From: Gigantopelta aegis
Lineage: Eukaryota > Mollusca > Gastropoda > Neomphalida > Peltospiridae
Direction: 5' to 3'
NCBI RefSeq assembly: GCF_016097555.1
Contig: NC_054708.1
Location: forward strand, 26,675,572 to 26,739,571
DNA length: 64,000 nt
Position 1 is the stretch's first letter; the number at the start of each line of letters is the position of its first letter. Positions 12,118-24,416 of the stretch are shown piece by piece. Both the position numbers and the translations under genes were made by a program. The notes beneath the pieces were generated by a model. It made no database searches. It had not been told where the DNA came from and saw only the letters and a list, made by a program, of their open reading frames with translations.

Positions 12118-13330
12118 CCTGTATCAGTATCAAATTACATCAAACTGAAAGGAAGACAGACGTTGCCATATTTTGAAGTGCACGAAGAATAATTATGACG
12201 TGTTATGTTATGTCATGTTGTGATTGTGACTTTTAAAATTATGAATATGGCGATAGCTATGACTGTTAAGTGTTGGAGCGCCTGAAGATATATATAATTG
12301 TGACATGTTGAACTGGATGAAAACATCGAATTGACCGATCAGAGTTTATGATGTACTGAAATGACTGCGAAATAACATTGTGAAGTGTTGGCTGAGACCA
12401 CATATCGTGGCATTGTCGTTTCGGCTTCCTACACAGTAAATAGAATGTTTTAGAATTGATCGCATTGAGGGAAGCAGATGCGTTTGCAAGGGTGGATGTG
12501 GGGGTGGGTGTCCAGACTGGCAAGCGACGTTTTTAAGGGGATCAAATCATACTTCCACTGAAAATGTATTGAAAAATAATTTGATTGGAGTAGGGAGATA
12601 CTAAAATGTTTTCATGTGTTAAATGTTGCCAAGTTGGATCGTTGGGTGGGTTATTATTATTAAAAACATCACCATCCCATTGCAAAAGTGGGACTATCGC
12701 ATTTAGGTTTCTAAAATATTCGCCCAAAATGAAGTTCATTGAATTGGAAGCAGTAAGAAGATGTTTTTGTACAGGGGGTGGGGGCTGTGTATTAGCAAAA
12801 GGCTGTAAGCTGCTGGAGAGGGGATGGGGGGGGGGGGTGTCAGAACAGGGACTTGTTTCTCTGCTAGGCTTTTGATCATAGATGCTGTTATGAACATTAT
12901 GCGTCATGTTGTAAAAGCTTTTTGCAAAATTGAGGCAGGTAAAATTGGAATACTAGTATATGTATTTATTAAAATTTCACTAACTTGACATGTGTTATCT
13001 TGCAAGCTCAGGACATCACAATGTGTATTTATAGAAACATTATTATCATAATATTGAGTGTATACATTACGAAACATAAATGTTATTTTAAACTCAAGAC
13101 TCAAAATGTGATGGTAATGACAATTTATTTAATAAAAAGCTATTGTGAAAGACTTGCTCTGAAATAATCTGTGTGTTCACACTGCCCAGTCATTTATACA
13201 TTCTAAGTCTGAGTTCATAATCTTACTACATTCTTTAGGATTTACTACCATAATGTACCGTGAAGTATTATTGGCAAATAATCGTATATTAAAATTATCT
13301 CATGGAGAATATCATTAATGTATATTAAAA
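12118..13330. other. 3' flank and spacer after tetraspanin gene 1
   Basis: Probable 3' untranslated region and spacer. The first 100 bases match those after gene 2 (AAGGAAGACAGACGTTGCCA-like). AATAAA-type sites occur near 13130. Short open frames here have no recognisable domains. Confidence 0.5.
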
Positions 13331-13339
13331 ATAACAGAG

Positions 13340-13560
13340 AAAGTCTTGGGGTACGCCCGCAGCGATAAGTTTATCCAATGAGAAGTAACCATGTAAAACT
13401 ACATGTAGTTTGCAGTCTGTTAAATAGTGTTTAAACCAGTCCATTAAAGTATTTGCTATACCAACTGACCTTAATTTATAAATTAGACCTTGAAGCCATA
13501 CCCTGTCGAATGCCTTACTTATATCACAGAATACTGTTCTAACTTATTCACAATCCCAAT
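13340..13560 (-). pseudogene. LINE reverse-transcriptase fragment
   Basis: The minus-strand translation includes FCDISKAFDRVW, GLIYKLRSVGIANTLMDWF, and a terminal AGVPQ. These match fingers/palm motifs of CR1- or Jockey-type LINE reverse transcriptases. It lies downstream, on the same strand, of an RNase-H-like piece, so it is a second LINE fragment rather than part of the element at 13562-14945. Confidence 0.7.
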
Positions 13561-13561
13561 T

Positions 13562-14945
13562 AAGAAATGCTCTAATGTCATGTGCTTTAAAGTTTGGAGA
13601 CACGAAAGTGAGTGTACAAATAATATATCTGAATGTGTGTGAATTCTTAATCTGTTTCAGGGCTTTAATGAATGACCAAATTTCAGCAGTAAAGACTGAT
13701 GCTGAATCGGGCAATCTCATGGAAATTATTGTATCTGATAGAAAAACTAGCAGAAGCCACAGAATTCCAATCATTTGATCCGTCTGTGTAAACAGGGATG
13801 TATTCACGGTACCTCTCTTGGATTTCCATAAAATGTTGTTTTAAAATAACTGCATCCGTGCGAATACAATTTTCGGTGGTTTAATACACCAATGTGGCAA
13901 AACAAAATATGAAGGCATTTCCAAAATATCGTTTAAATCGATTAAAAACTGATAAAAACTGCTTGGTGTGAAAACGAAATGTTTGAATGGCATTTAACTT
14001 TGCATCAAATAACTTCATATATTTGTTATCAAACACCGCATTATGTGCAGGATGCTTGACATTGAATTAATCTTCGAAGCATTATGCAGAAAAAGCTTGG
14101 CACTTCTAGCACTCAAACTACGTTTGTGTATCAAGGTACAAGCTCTTCTGGCTGTGTATAGGATCTTGCATCTACAAATAAGACTTGCGTGCTGACCCGT
14201 ACACAAGGCATCCACAGTCAAGTTTTGATCTCACTAAAGATCTATATATATAGGCGGAGCATAACCTTTCGATCTCTTCTCCATTCAGTCTTGTCAATAA
14301 CTTTTAAAATACTGAAGGCCTAAAACAGTTAGATATAAAGTCAGGCATACGACCACTTAGGCCCATGACATGGAGGTCTTTCAAAATCCCATACTTGCAC
14401 GTGGTATCATAAGCTTTCTTCGGGTAAAAAAAAGACCGATACCAAATGATGGTTATGGATGAAAGCATCTCTACAAAACGTTTTAGGCCCTAAATCTAGC
14501 AAGATCGACCGTGCCTCAGAATTGGCCAAAACTTAGCAGAATGTGGATGCTGTCAGGTTTCTTTCTGTGGTGTGTGTATCAGTAATTAATAAGTGGATTT
14601 TTTTTAAATCAAGGAACTCGAAAATAATCGATGTCAAGGTATTTGACGTCTAACATAGGATTGTTGTGGTATTAGAGCGGGAATCTTTGACTACCGTTCG
14701 GTGGGCAGCAATTGCGGAAAAAATTACATAGCTTGGTTTATGACTGTAAGGGTTAATAACCGTCCAAATGTCCGTCTAGCTCTCTGACAGTCAGAGTACT
14801 CGGGCTAGTAAGTTAGATACCAGACAAGTCTATGGTTGATCATTCTTTCCATGGTTTTACAAATGAAACTTGTCAAAGCGATAACTTTAAGGATTTGTTG
14901 GATCCTTACCAGGCTTAGGAATAGGAATTATAATTGCGTTTATCT
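13562..14945 (-). pseudogene. Decayed LINE (RT to RNase H)
   Basis: On the minus strand, in the usual LINE order: IIPIPKPGKDPTNP (about 14935-14890), KTMERMINHRLVWYL (about 14860-14815), KAYDTTCKYGILKDLH (about 14420-14370), a post-RT piece (14221-14015), then an RNase-H-like stretch SASVFTAEIWSFIKALKQIK (about 13720-13660). This fits an I/Jockey-type non-LTR retrotransposon. Frames are broken by several shifts and stops, and a solo foldback arm (14761-14807) interrupts the RT region. It is a relic. Confidence 0.7.
14761..14807 (+). mobile_element. Solo arm of the 122-bp foldback element
   Basis: GTCCAAATGTCCGTCTAGCT through ACTCGGGCTA matches the right arm of the complete foldback at 53245-53366 with about one change. 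The left arm is absent. It interrupts LINE coding sequence. Confidence 0.75.
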
Positions 14946-15120
14946 AATCAGAAGTGAAGTCATCAGAAATCCAGATTGTGTTAACGATAAATATAGAACC
15001 TAACAGATAAATAGAAAATTTTACTTCAAGAATAAAATGTTATTGATATGTAATATATTGATAAATTTTTACAACTATTATATATATATATATATATATA
15101 TAACCTTAAAGTAACAGTCA

Positions 15121-15458
15121 GGGGCCGGACGTAGAACAGTGGTAAAGCGTTCGCTTGATGCGCAGTCGGTCTGGGATCGATCCCTGTCGGTGTCCCCATT
15201 GGGCTATTTCTCGTTCCAGTCAGTGCTCCACAGTTGGTGTAAGAAAGGCCGTGGTATGTACTATCTTGCCTGTGGGATGGTGCATATAAATGATCCCTTG
15301 ATGCCAATCGAAAAGAGTAGCCCATGAAGTGGCGACAGCGGGTTTCTTCCCTCAATATTATGAATATATGTGGTCCTTAACCATATGTCCGACGCCATCT
15401 AACCGTAAATTAAATGTGTTGAGTGCGTCGTTAAATAAACCATTTCCTTCCTTCCTTA
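15121..15458 (+). repeat. tRNA-type SINE, family A, full length
   Basis: Head GTAGAACAGTGGTAAAGCGT, B-box-like GGGATCGATCC, central domain, and tail GAGTGCGTCGTTAAATAAAC followed by the CCTTCCTTCC end. It sits upstream of tetraspanin gene 2, after a TA microsatellite (15078-15101). Confidence 0.9.
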
Positions 15459-15837
15459 AAGTAACATTCTAACACACCCAGTGTACATCAAAGGTTACTC
15501 TGATTGCTATAAGTTCTATTTATGCATTGGCAAAACTTCAGATGAACTAATTAACTATTTATGCATTGGCGAAAATTCAAATTAACTAAATTACCTGCAA
15601 AAAAAGAGACGGAATTGACTTTATTTCTTCACCCGGAATCTAACGCAGTAGTCGTTAGCCAATCAGAATTTGGTAACGCATTCACGAACACGAAATGTCG
15701 ACTGAGCTCCTAGTAGGGCTCGAAACTTTCAAGTGTCCGTACCCTTACGGTCCTAACATTTATAGTTGCTAGTGAGTAAATAGCTGATAATACGTAACCA
15801 GCTGAAAGTGCATAAACTAACAAGCACCAATATATTC

Positions 15838-15925
<88 letters not shown>
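15838..15925. repeat. TAA/TTA palindromic microsatellite
   Basis: About 50 bases of TAA repeats switch directly to about 33 bases of TTA repeats, giving a near-perfect palindrome. It is absent at the matching place upstream of gene 3. Confidence 0.9.
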
Positions 15926-15949
15926 CTTATAATAAAACATTTTAATCAT

Positions 15950-15974
15950 TGGCGTAGGAAGCGGGGAGGGGGAG

Positions 15975-16011
<37 letters not shown>

Positions 16012-16045
16012 ACCACTTTATAGCACCTTCCTACTCCTGTGTTAA
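15950..16045. mobile_element. GGCGTAGGAAG inverted-repeat element with C37 tract
   Basis: Begins GGCGTAGGAAGCGGGGAGGG, contains 37 consecutive C (15975-16011), and ends ACTTTATAGCACCTTCCTAC. Related elements with G or C runs are at 46117, 46812 and 50727. It is non-coding and sits about 155 bases before the gene 2 start codon. Confidence 0.65.
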
Positions 16046-16071
16046 TAATAATAAAAAAGAACATCCATAAA

Positions 16072-16198
16072 TTAGTAGTACCGGTACGTAGAGGAACGAC
16101 GTCATTGCGGGACGTTTGTCGTGTCGTTAAGTATAGTGGTAAAATTATGGATTTATAAGAAAAACCGTTTATTGGTTCTTAAATTAAATCTTGACAAA
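16072..16198 (+). promoter_or_regulatory. Promoter-proximal block of tetraspanin gene 2
   Basis: GTAGTACCGGTACGTAGAGG followed by AACGACGTCAT is shared with the region before gene 3 (44267-44397). So is the leader down to the start codon. GACGTCAT resembles a CRE/ATF site. A short upstream frame, ATG at 16147 (3 codons), precedes the main start. No TATA box is evident. Regulatory role is inferred from conservation between paralogues. Confidence 0.45.
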
Positions 16199-19100
16199 AT
16201 GTGTGCTTCAGCGTCATCATGTGTGTTAGTAATAAGTAATGCATTATTCTTGGTAAGTAAAATATGTATTTACAAGTCTGCAAAATGAGTTAACTTGGAT
16301 CGTGGATTGTTTCTTTTTTTATATAAATAATGTCCGTCCCACAGGCACAGGGATCGCATTTTTTCATACTATGTAATAAATTACAAGTTAATTTATTTCC
16401 GAGCCGATTGATTTGTAAACTGCACACACAAATTGTATTTCTTTGTTATTTCCAAAACACTTTCACTTTTCTTGTTACGTCAAACCAAACTGAAAATATT
16501 TACAAAAAAACATTTTAATGGAATGATGGGATGGATTATTGCACACAAAAATATATTTTTAAAAATGTGTTAGACTATTTGCAAAACACGGGCTGGGTAT
16601 CGAAAAGTGACTGTCGTCGATCTTAGCCAAATGCCAAATTAAATCCTAAAAGGCTAAATCTGGCACCATGTATTACATTCTACTGATTTAGCCACATTTA
16701 TTTACTTTACCACTTATTTGAAAGGAATAAAATATTTGACAACACATTTAAAGTCCGTCCCATCATTCTAAACAAATATGTTTCTGTAAATAATTTCAGT
16801 TTGGTCTAACATAAGAACAATAGTAAAAGTGTTTTGGAAAAAAAAAAGAGTAAAGTTTGTTTTATTTAACGACGCCGCTAGAGCACATTAATTTTTTATC
16901 TTATCATCGGCTATTGGACGTCAAACATATGGTCATTCTGACACTGTTTTTAGAGGAAACCCGCTGTCGCCACATAGGCTACTCTTTTTACGACAGGCAG
17001 CAAGGGATCTTTTATTTGCGCTTCCCACAGGCAGGATAGCACAAACCATGGCCTTTGTTGAACCAGTTATGGATCACTGGTCGGTGCAAGTGGTTTACAC
17101 CTACCCATTGAGCCTTGCGGAGCACTCACTCAGGGTTTGGAGTCGGTATCTGGATTAAAAATCCCATGCCTCGACTGGGATCCGAACCCAGTACCTACCA
17201 GCCTGTAGACCGATGGCCTGCCACGACGCCAACGAGGCCGGTATGTTTTGGAAAAACCCCAAAACAACAACAACAAAACCTATTTCTGTGTGCAAATAAA
17301 AAATGAATCAGTTTAGATAGGCTAGTCCAGAGGATATGTGAATGAATCGTGCATTTAAAAAACACAAAAAAACATGAAATTTGGCACTCGCATACTACAC
17401 GTCATAGAGAGTAATTTTAAGATTGGAGGCATTCTCAAAATGACTTGTGTTGACAATGGCGGCCATGGGAATTTCCTTATATAAAAACATGGTAAAAATA
17501 ACACTAAAATTAAAACAATATTTTATTGTAATTTTATGTTGAACTATTTCCATGAATGCACCTCTATAATTAAAGACATAATTATAACATTTACCTCAGA
17601 TGACCTCTAGAGGTCATTTAAGGGTCATAACTGTACAAATATATATAAATTCTTAACGAGGCTTTATCAAAGTTGTTAATGGCGGCTTTCCACCAAATGT
17701 TTTTATTAATTAATTTTTGTTTTGAAATGTGAAGATTATACCTTCAACTACATAAAACAATACAATAAAATAATTTATTTACTAGTAAAAAGTATTAATT
17801 TTATTACAAAATGTATAGAGGTTGACCAACAGATCACTTCGGTTTTTGTGTACATATTTTTGCACAAATTTTTCTACCAATAAAGCTTTGAAGGCGAAGA
17901 ATTGGCTGCGCTTTTGATGAATACTTAAAGCTGATTTTTCTGTTTTATTTTTATTTTTACCATGGATTTTTAGGGAAGTTACAGTTTACGATGAGTGCCA
18001 GCACATTACAAATTTGATATTATCGAGTTAAACATAAATACATGTATGCAGATTATATATGGGATTGAGTAATCTGTTACAAAGAAAAAATGTAATTTAA
18101 AATTAGTTCAGTATGACACATGAAACTACGATTATTCCTTTAATAATTCCTATATTACATTTTATTTAGCAAACCTTGTGTTAATGTGGGTATCAGGCCC
18201 ATTGCCCATTCTTGATCACACCCACCAGACTTGAAGAGTTTTCTGTTATTGTGCTTATATGCATCTGCAGTGTCCTATGCAGCTTGTCAATGTTGTCCAC
18301 ACCTTCCACTCAACAGTCCTGTCGAACCATGCCAAGGTCTGCTTAGTACCCCACACTAAGAACAAGACGTCGGACTAGTGCATCCTGTGTTGCTGAATTA
18401 TTTTCTATTCATCTGACTTTTAGTGTGAACATAACTTTTCTGGCTCTGTTTACACTACCCTCTGTTCTTCCGTAGTCATATATACCTATAATGTATCTTA
18501 GAATGAATGTTATTACATTGTTCAGACTATCTGTTGCTTAAAATTTTGTGATTGTACACAGCGCACTAATAGCTAGAGCAAGATATTCCGATCATGCACT
18601 GCATTTGGCATTGTTCAATGTCAGTGCAAAAAGCAATTGCATAGAATAAAAGTATAATTGCTTGGCAGGCCTACAACAGATTTTACCAGACTTGCTGAAA
18701 GCTGTGTGTGTTTGTTCAATTCTAGTATCGTCAGTGAAAGCATACTAAGCATGTTGTGGACTAATAATGTCTCGGCGGGATCCCAGTTGTGTTCCAAAAC
18801 TATTAGTGGTGTTTCCTAGGTGGAAAAAAACAAAAACAAACCCAAACCCAAACATACCTAGCAGATCTAGTCCAAGCGAAACGAGTATGTCAGCTAGTTT
18901 GATGACGTCTTTGAGTATGCATATGCACCACCTAAATGTAGTAGTGTCGTTAGGATCTTTTATTTGCACTTTCTTACAAACAGGGCAGCATGTACATACC
19001 ACAACTTTTGATATACCAGTCATCGGGCATTGGTTGGTACAAGAAAACAAAACCAATCAGAGAATGTCTCCACTGAGTGCAATGTAATAAATAAAGTCCA

Positions 19101-22100
19101 GTCTTGAATGGTCGACCATGACTGAGCTAGATCCCCTAGTAAAGATAATATTAGGCTACAGTACTGACATGTTAAAGTGCTGTTCCAGATATATGATATA
19201 TTGAGCTATATCATTCAACATATTATTTAATATGATTAGAAAATTTAAAAAAACAAAAAAACAAAAAAAACAACAACATTATATACCGGTATATTATATT
19301 CCATTTAAAAATATTCCCCTGCAAAACAGAACCAGCTGAATTCGTTTCGTAATTTCCGTAAGATTTGATCCGTGACGTCACGAAGGGAACTCCTTTCGAT
19401 AGTCAGCGCCATTGTTCATTGCTTCTTGTGTGTTTATTATGGTTAAATGGCGTGTTGTTGGCGGCTGTAGCAATACATTAGCCGATAAATTTCCTAGTAA
19501 TGTTGCTGTGAGAAAGCTGTGCGTGAATTTGATTAAAACATCAGTGACCTCCCTTTAAGGGATGGGATGTCATCCATGTTGTGATGTCTGCCAAGATAAA
19601 CCCCCACTCGTTAAATGTGTTTTTCCTAACCCAATTTCTAGTAGGTTCCCCGAATGACGAATGATAGGCCTATGTATCTGTTGGAAAGAGTTTATAAAAG
19701 CTTCTTTAATCATTCACATTAATGCAGTTCAGTTAGAGTAGCATATGACAGCAACCAGAGCTACAGTCCCCGCGCTTCAGGGGGCCCCGTGGTGATGTGT
19801 ACATTTATTTTCCCCAGGTCGTTTTTTCCCCTCTCCTCGAGGTGGGGGTGTGCAAAAAATATATATCCTGGGAAGAGTTATTTGTTCTACAGGCCCCGCG
19901 GATCCTTAAACCGGCTCTGGCAGCATCAGGTTTCCTCTCTTATAGTCATTATAATGCTCTGAAGTGTTATTAAACAAATATTCCTTTTCATTTGTTTGCG
20001 CTACTCTTTCAAATCTATTTTGGTCATCATTCAACAGAACTAATCATTATTATATTACTATAGTATAAACACAAATGCAAAGTTTTCAAATTATACAACT
20101 TATAAATGTAATAATAATAATAATAATAATATTAATAATAATAATAATAATAGATTTTTATTTCAGATCAGTAAATTCATAGAACATATTTAAACATCAC
20201 ATACAAAACTGATTAGCCTACATAATATACAGTAGCTTGTGCCAGCAATTTACACATACAGATTTGACGGACACATTTGTACATTACAACTGGGCAAGTA
20301 GGTCGTTTGAGGTTGTTTCAATTCTGCTCTTCAGCGAATATGCCGTTGAGCGAAATAAAGCGCCAAAGCTTTTTACTCGATGACTGGTAAACATCTTGCT
20401 GGCACTGTATGGTCGTCGTTGTCCGATCATCCATCGGTATGCATAAGTGAGTAGATGGAGATGTAGTACCACAACACTGACCTTTCCTTAGTCACTATCG
20501 TCCGTTTGCATCATAAAGGAACCAATGTGTTGCAGTCAAACAGCCACGGCATGTAATCATGGAAATATGTTTTGTATATTCTTTGATATTAACACTGTAG
20601 GTTTTCCCTTGTATTGTTTTAATAACAGAAGTCACATGTTGGCTTGTAGGTTTTTATTTTTCCTTTCCAGTATGAAACATTGTTACGGATGTGGTAATTA
20701 TACAGATACTATAGGACTCTGCTCGTGTGAATGACACAGGTCTCCCGATATAAAAACGATTATGTATAAGATATATTTATTTATAGAAACGAATGAATGA
20801 ATGTTTAACGACACCCCAGCACGAAAAATACATCGGCTATTGGGTGTCAAACTATGTATTTGTGATCTAGAAAACTATTTACTTAACCACGGTTGCGAAG
20901 GTGTTTCTTCCATCGCAGATAATAAAAATAACACACTAGACATTGGAATACATCTTATTTGCTTATTGTACGCTGACGATACTGCTTTACTAGCAACAAG
21001 TGCGGTCAATTTACAACACACGTTAAATATATTCGATCAATATTGTAATATATGGAAACTTAAAATAAATACTACAAAAACAAAAGTCTTAATTTTTAAT
21101 GGAAATTCTAAAGATTATAAATATACTTTTAAGATTGGAAAAACTACTCTCGAAAATGTCGAAGAATACAAATATTTAGGTGCCATTTTTACTAAACTAA
21201 ATAAATTCTAAAATACTAAGATTAGACTTAAACAACAGGCAACAAAGGCTATGTATTTCGTTCTGGCAAAAGCAAAAGATCGTCATCTATCAATAGAATG
21301 TAAACTCAAAATGTTTGACTCGATGGTTCTGCCAATATTATTATATGGATGTGAAATATGGGGATTCGAAAACAACGACATCTATAACTCTGTTCAAATC
21401 AATTTTATTAGACATATTCTCCCTGTGAAAAAAGCTACCCCAATTTGCATGTTATATGGTGAACTTGGTAGAATGCCAGTCGAGTTGTCTATCCACAAAC
21501 GATTAATTTGTTATTGGGCACGAGTTATCTCGGGGAAACAATCTAAACTATCTCTATTATTATACAAATCAATGATGAGAGACCATATTAGCAATGGAAC
21601 TAACTATAACTGGATTACTGCTGTTAAAAATATTTTAGATTATCTAGGAATGAGTAATATATGGCTATCACAAACCTTTCTATCGGTAAAATGGCTATCA
21701 CAACAAATTAGCATACGACAAAACGACCAGTATTTACAAACATGGAAAAATAATATTTCAGAATCATCGAGAGGTAAAACCTACGAATATTTCAAAGACC
21801 AACTAAATTTTGAAAATTATCTTAATATTATTCCTGAAAAATTATGGACTGTTATGATAAAATTTAGGACTTCTAACCATTATTTACCTGTTGAGACTGG
21901 ACGTTGGAATACAGTTCTATTAGAAGATAGACTTTGTACTATTTGTGATGAAAACGACATAGGAGACGAATTTCATTATTTATTTGTATGTAGTTTTTTC
22001 AATAATACCCGGAAAGAATGTTTACGTCCATATTATTATATACGACCAAATATATATAAATTTAGAGAACTTATGAGCAGTAAAAGAATAAGCACACTAA

Positions 22101-24108
22101 AAAAATTAGCCAAATTCATGAATATAATTTTTCAAGTATTTAAACGCCCATAACAACAATACCCAACAACAACCACAATTACCATACATTAACCAGTTAA
22201 TGAAACTATAGGTCAACATAGAACTACACTTGATATATTTTAAATCATATTACATTATTTTATGTCTTATTGTTATTTTATGAAACTTTTATTTTTATTA
22301 TTATTATTATTATTTATTTATTTTATTTATATCTATATATTGTAATACCAATAATTATAAAGTACACAGTTGTAACTGAACTTTTCTGAATAATTATAAT
22401 TTTAAAATATACCTCTACTTTGTTACATCGCAGAATGCATCTATATGGTTAATACACATATCTCTATAATGTAATATCATGTATTTATATTATTAATACA
22501 CATATCTTTATAATGTAATGTAATGTCATGTATTTGTATTTGTATTCATATATGTACCAAGCAATGTATCCTCTCTGTTAACCATCTTGTCAAAATCAGA
22601 ATATGTATGTTCCTCTTACGCCGTTGCATAACGGCCTGAGTGTAATAAAGTTCTGTTCTGTTCTGTTCTGTGGACACGTAATTACCATAGTTTATAGTCC
22701 TTAGCTGTTAAGCTGGTGGCAACAATTAAAATCCAACGTGTTCTTGATTGCTATCATTTTAGTCTGACACTGATCGGTAGCCCCTAATTAACTGAAGACG
22801 AAGTTATTGTATAAATAGGAGGTGACAGATAAACAAATTAATTGGATCGTACATGCACAACTACTAGTATTTATATAAATTGCATTTCAGTATAGTTGTA
22901 AACGTTGAACTATGACAAATATATAATCATGTAATATATAAACACATTTTTGAACTCAGTCTCACATAATCACTATACTGTTTTATCGCCAATTTAACCC
23001 ACGCCATGCTCACTCAAACCATCCATCAGTCTATCACATACATATTTTGTTGTTTATTTTACAGATAGCTGGTGGACTATGTCTTGGTATTGGCATCTGG
23101 GCCATGGTGGACGATACCCACCTCATTTACCTGACTCCCATTTTGAATAACGTATCCGATCTGAGTGGCATGAATCTGACCTCGCTTATAGGATCTGTTT
23201 CCTGGCTTCTCATAGTTGGTGGAGCAGGAATGTTTGTCGTGTCCTTGTTGGGATGTTGTGGAGCCTTTAAATTGATAAAGTGTTGTCTTTATTTGGTAAG
23301 GAAGTAACCAAAAGTTGATCCAGAATTGATTACGTGTGTATGGGAGGGAATCTTAATTATTATTTTATATTTTGTATTAAAAAGATTTCTAATTTTAGTT
23401 ATTTAATAAATTTATTTATTTATTTATTTATTTTATGCCACTGCGCCTTTCCTTTACCTCCTTTGAATTCCATCTTATGTCATCCATCTCGCAACTCCTC
23501 TTATCATTTAACTTCTTTTACTTTCCATCTCTACATTCTAATCCTTGTGTCTCCAACCATGACAGGTGCTTGTCCATGCCACATATCTGCTTTTTCTCAT
23601 CGGAATTAGCTGTGGGCTTAGTCTGACCACATCGACTGTGTCCAGTGGTTACTTATGCCACTGTTAAGAGGCACTTTATAGCCACCTACTACACTCTCCT
23701 ACTATCACAGTGCAATGGGTCATACCAGCTTTATAAGTGGCAAAGGATGAAGATGCCAGCTGCTTGGTTCAGTGAAGTACACAAGACCACCTGTAGGTGA
23801 TGGCATGGACAGCTCAGAAGATAAAAGATGAAACAAATTGAAATCATGGGAGAAATTAGAAAGTGTGTTTTTAATATTAAGATAATGTGAATGATAGGCA
23901 GAGGGTGATATATCAGAAAGATGAATGAAAGTCTGAGTCAGCTTTCATGGGATGTGAAATTCTGTCATCAGCAGCTTATCGAGTGAACGACAGAGCTCAG
24001 TATTTTATGCTTTTTTGGCTTGTCCCCCTTTTTTGTTTTTATCCCTTATGTATTAATGATTGTAACATTTAATCTTATTGTTGCTGGTGATGGTGGTGTC
24101 GTCTCTCT

Positions 24109-24192
<84 letters not shown>

Positions 24193-24357
24193 GAGGGAGA
24201 GAGAGAGTAATGATTTGGCCTTGCTGATGTGGCATGCATGAGGTCATGTGACACGTGCCGAATGTTAACTCATCTTCCTCCATGTTAACAATTTTTATAA
24301 GTCTGGTCGACCTGATATTGATAATTTTAAAGAATAATAATAATTTTGTTTAAAACG

Positions 24358-24416
<59 letters not shown>

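Noticed and set aside
12542-12907. 121-codon minus-strand frame downstream of gene 1
   Set aside because: Low-complexity Pro/Ser stretch opposite G runs; no domain or transcript support.
18767-19087. 106-codon frame
   Set aside because: Overlaps a reverse SINE fragment and has no domain.
24053-24283. Ser-Leu or Arg-Glu repeat proteins
   Set aside because: Translations of a TG/GA microsatellite.
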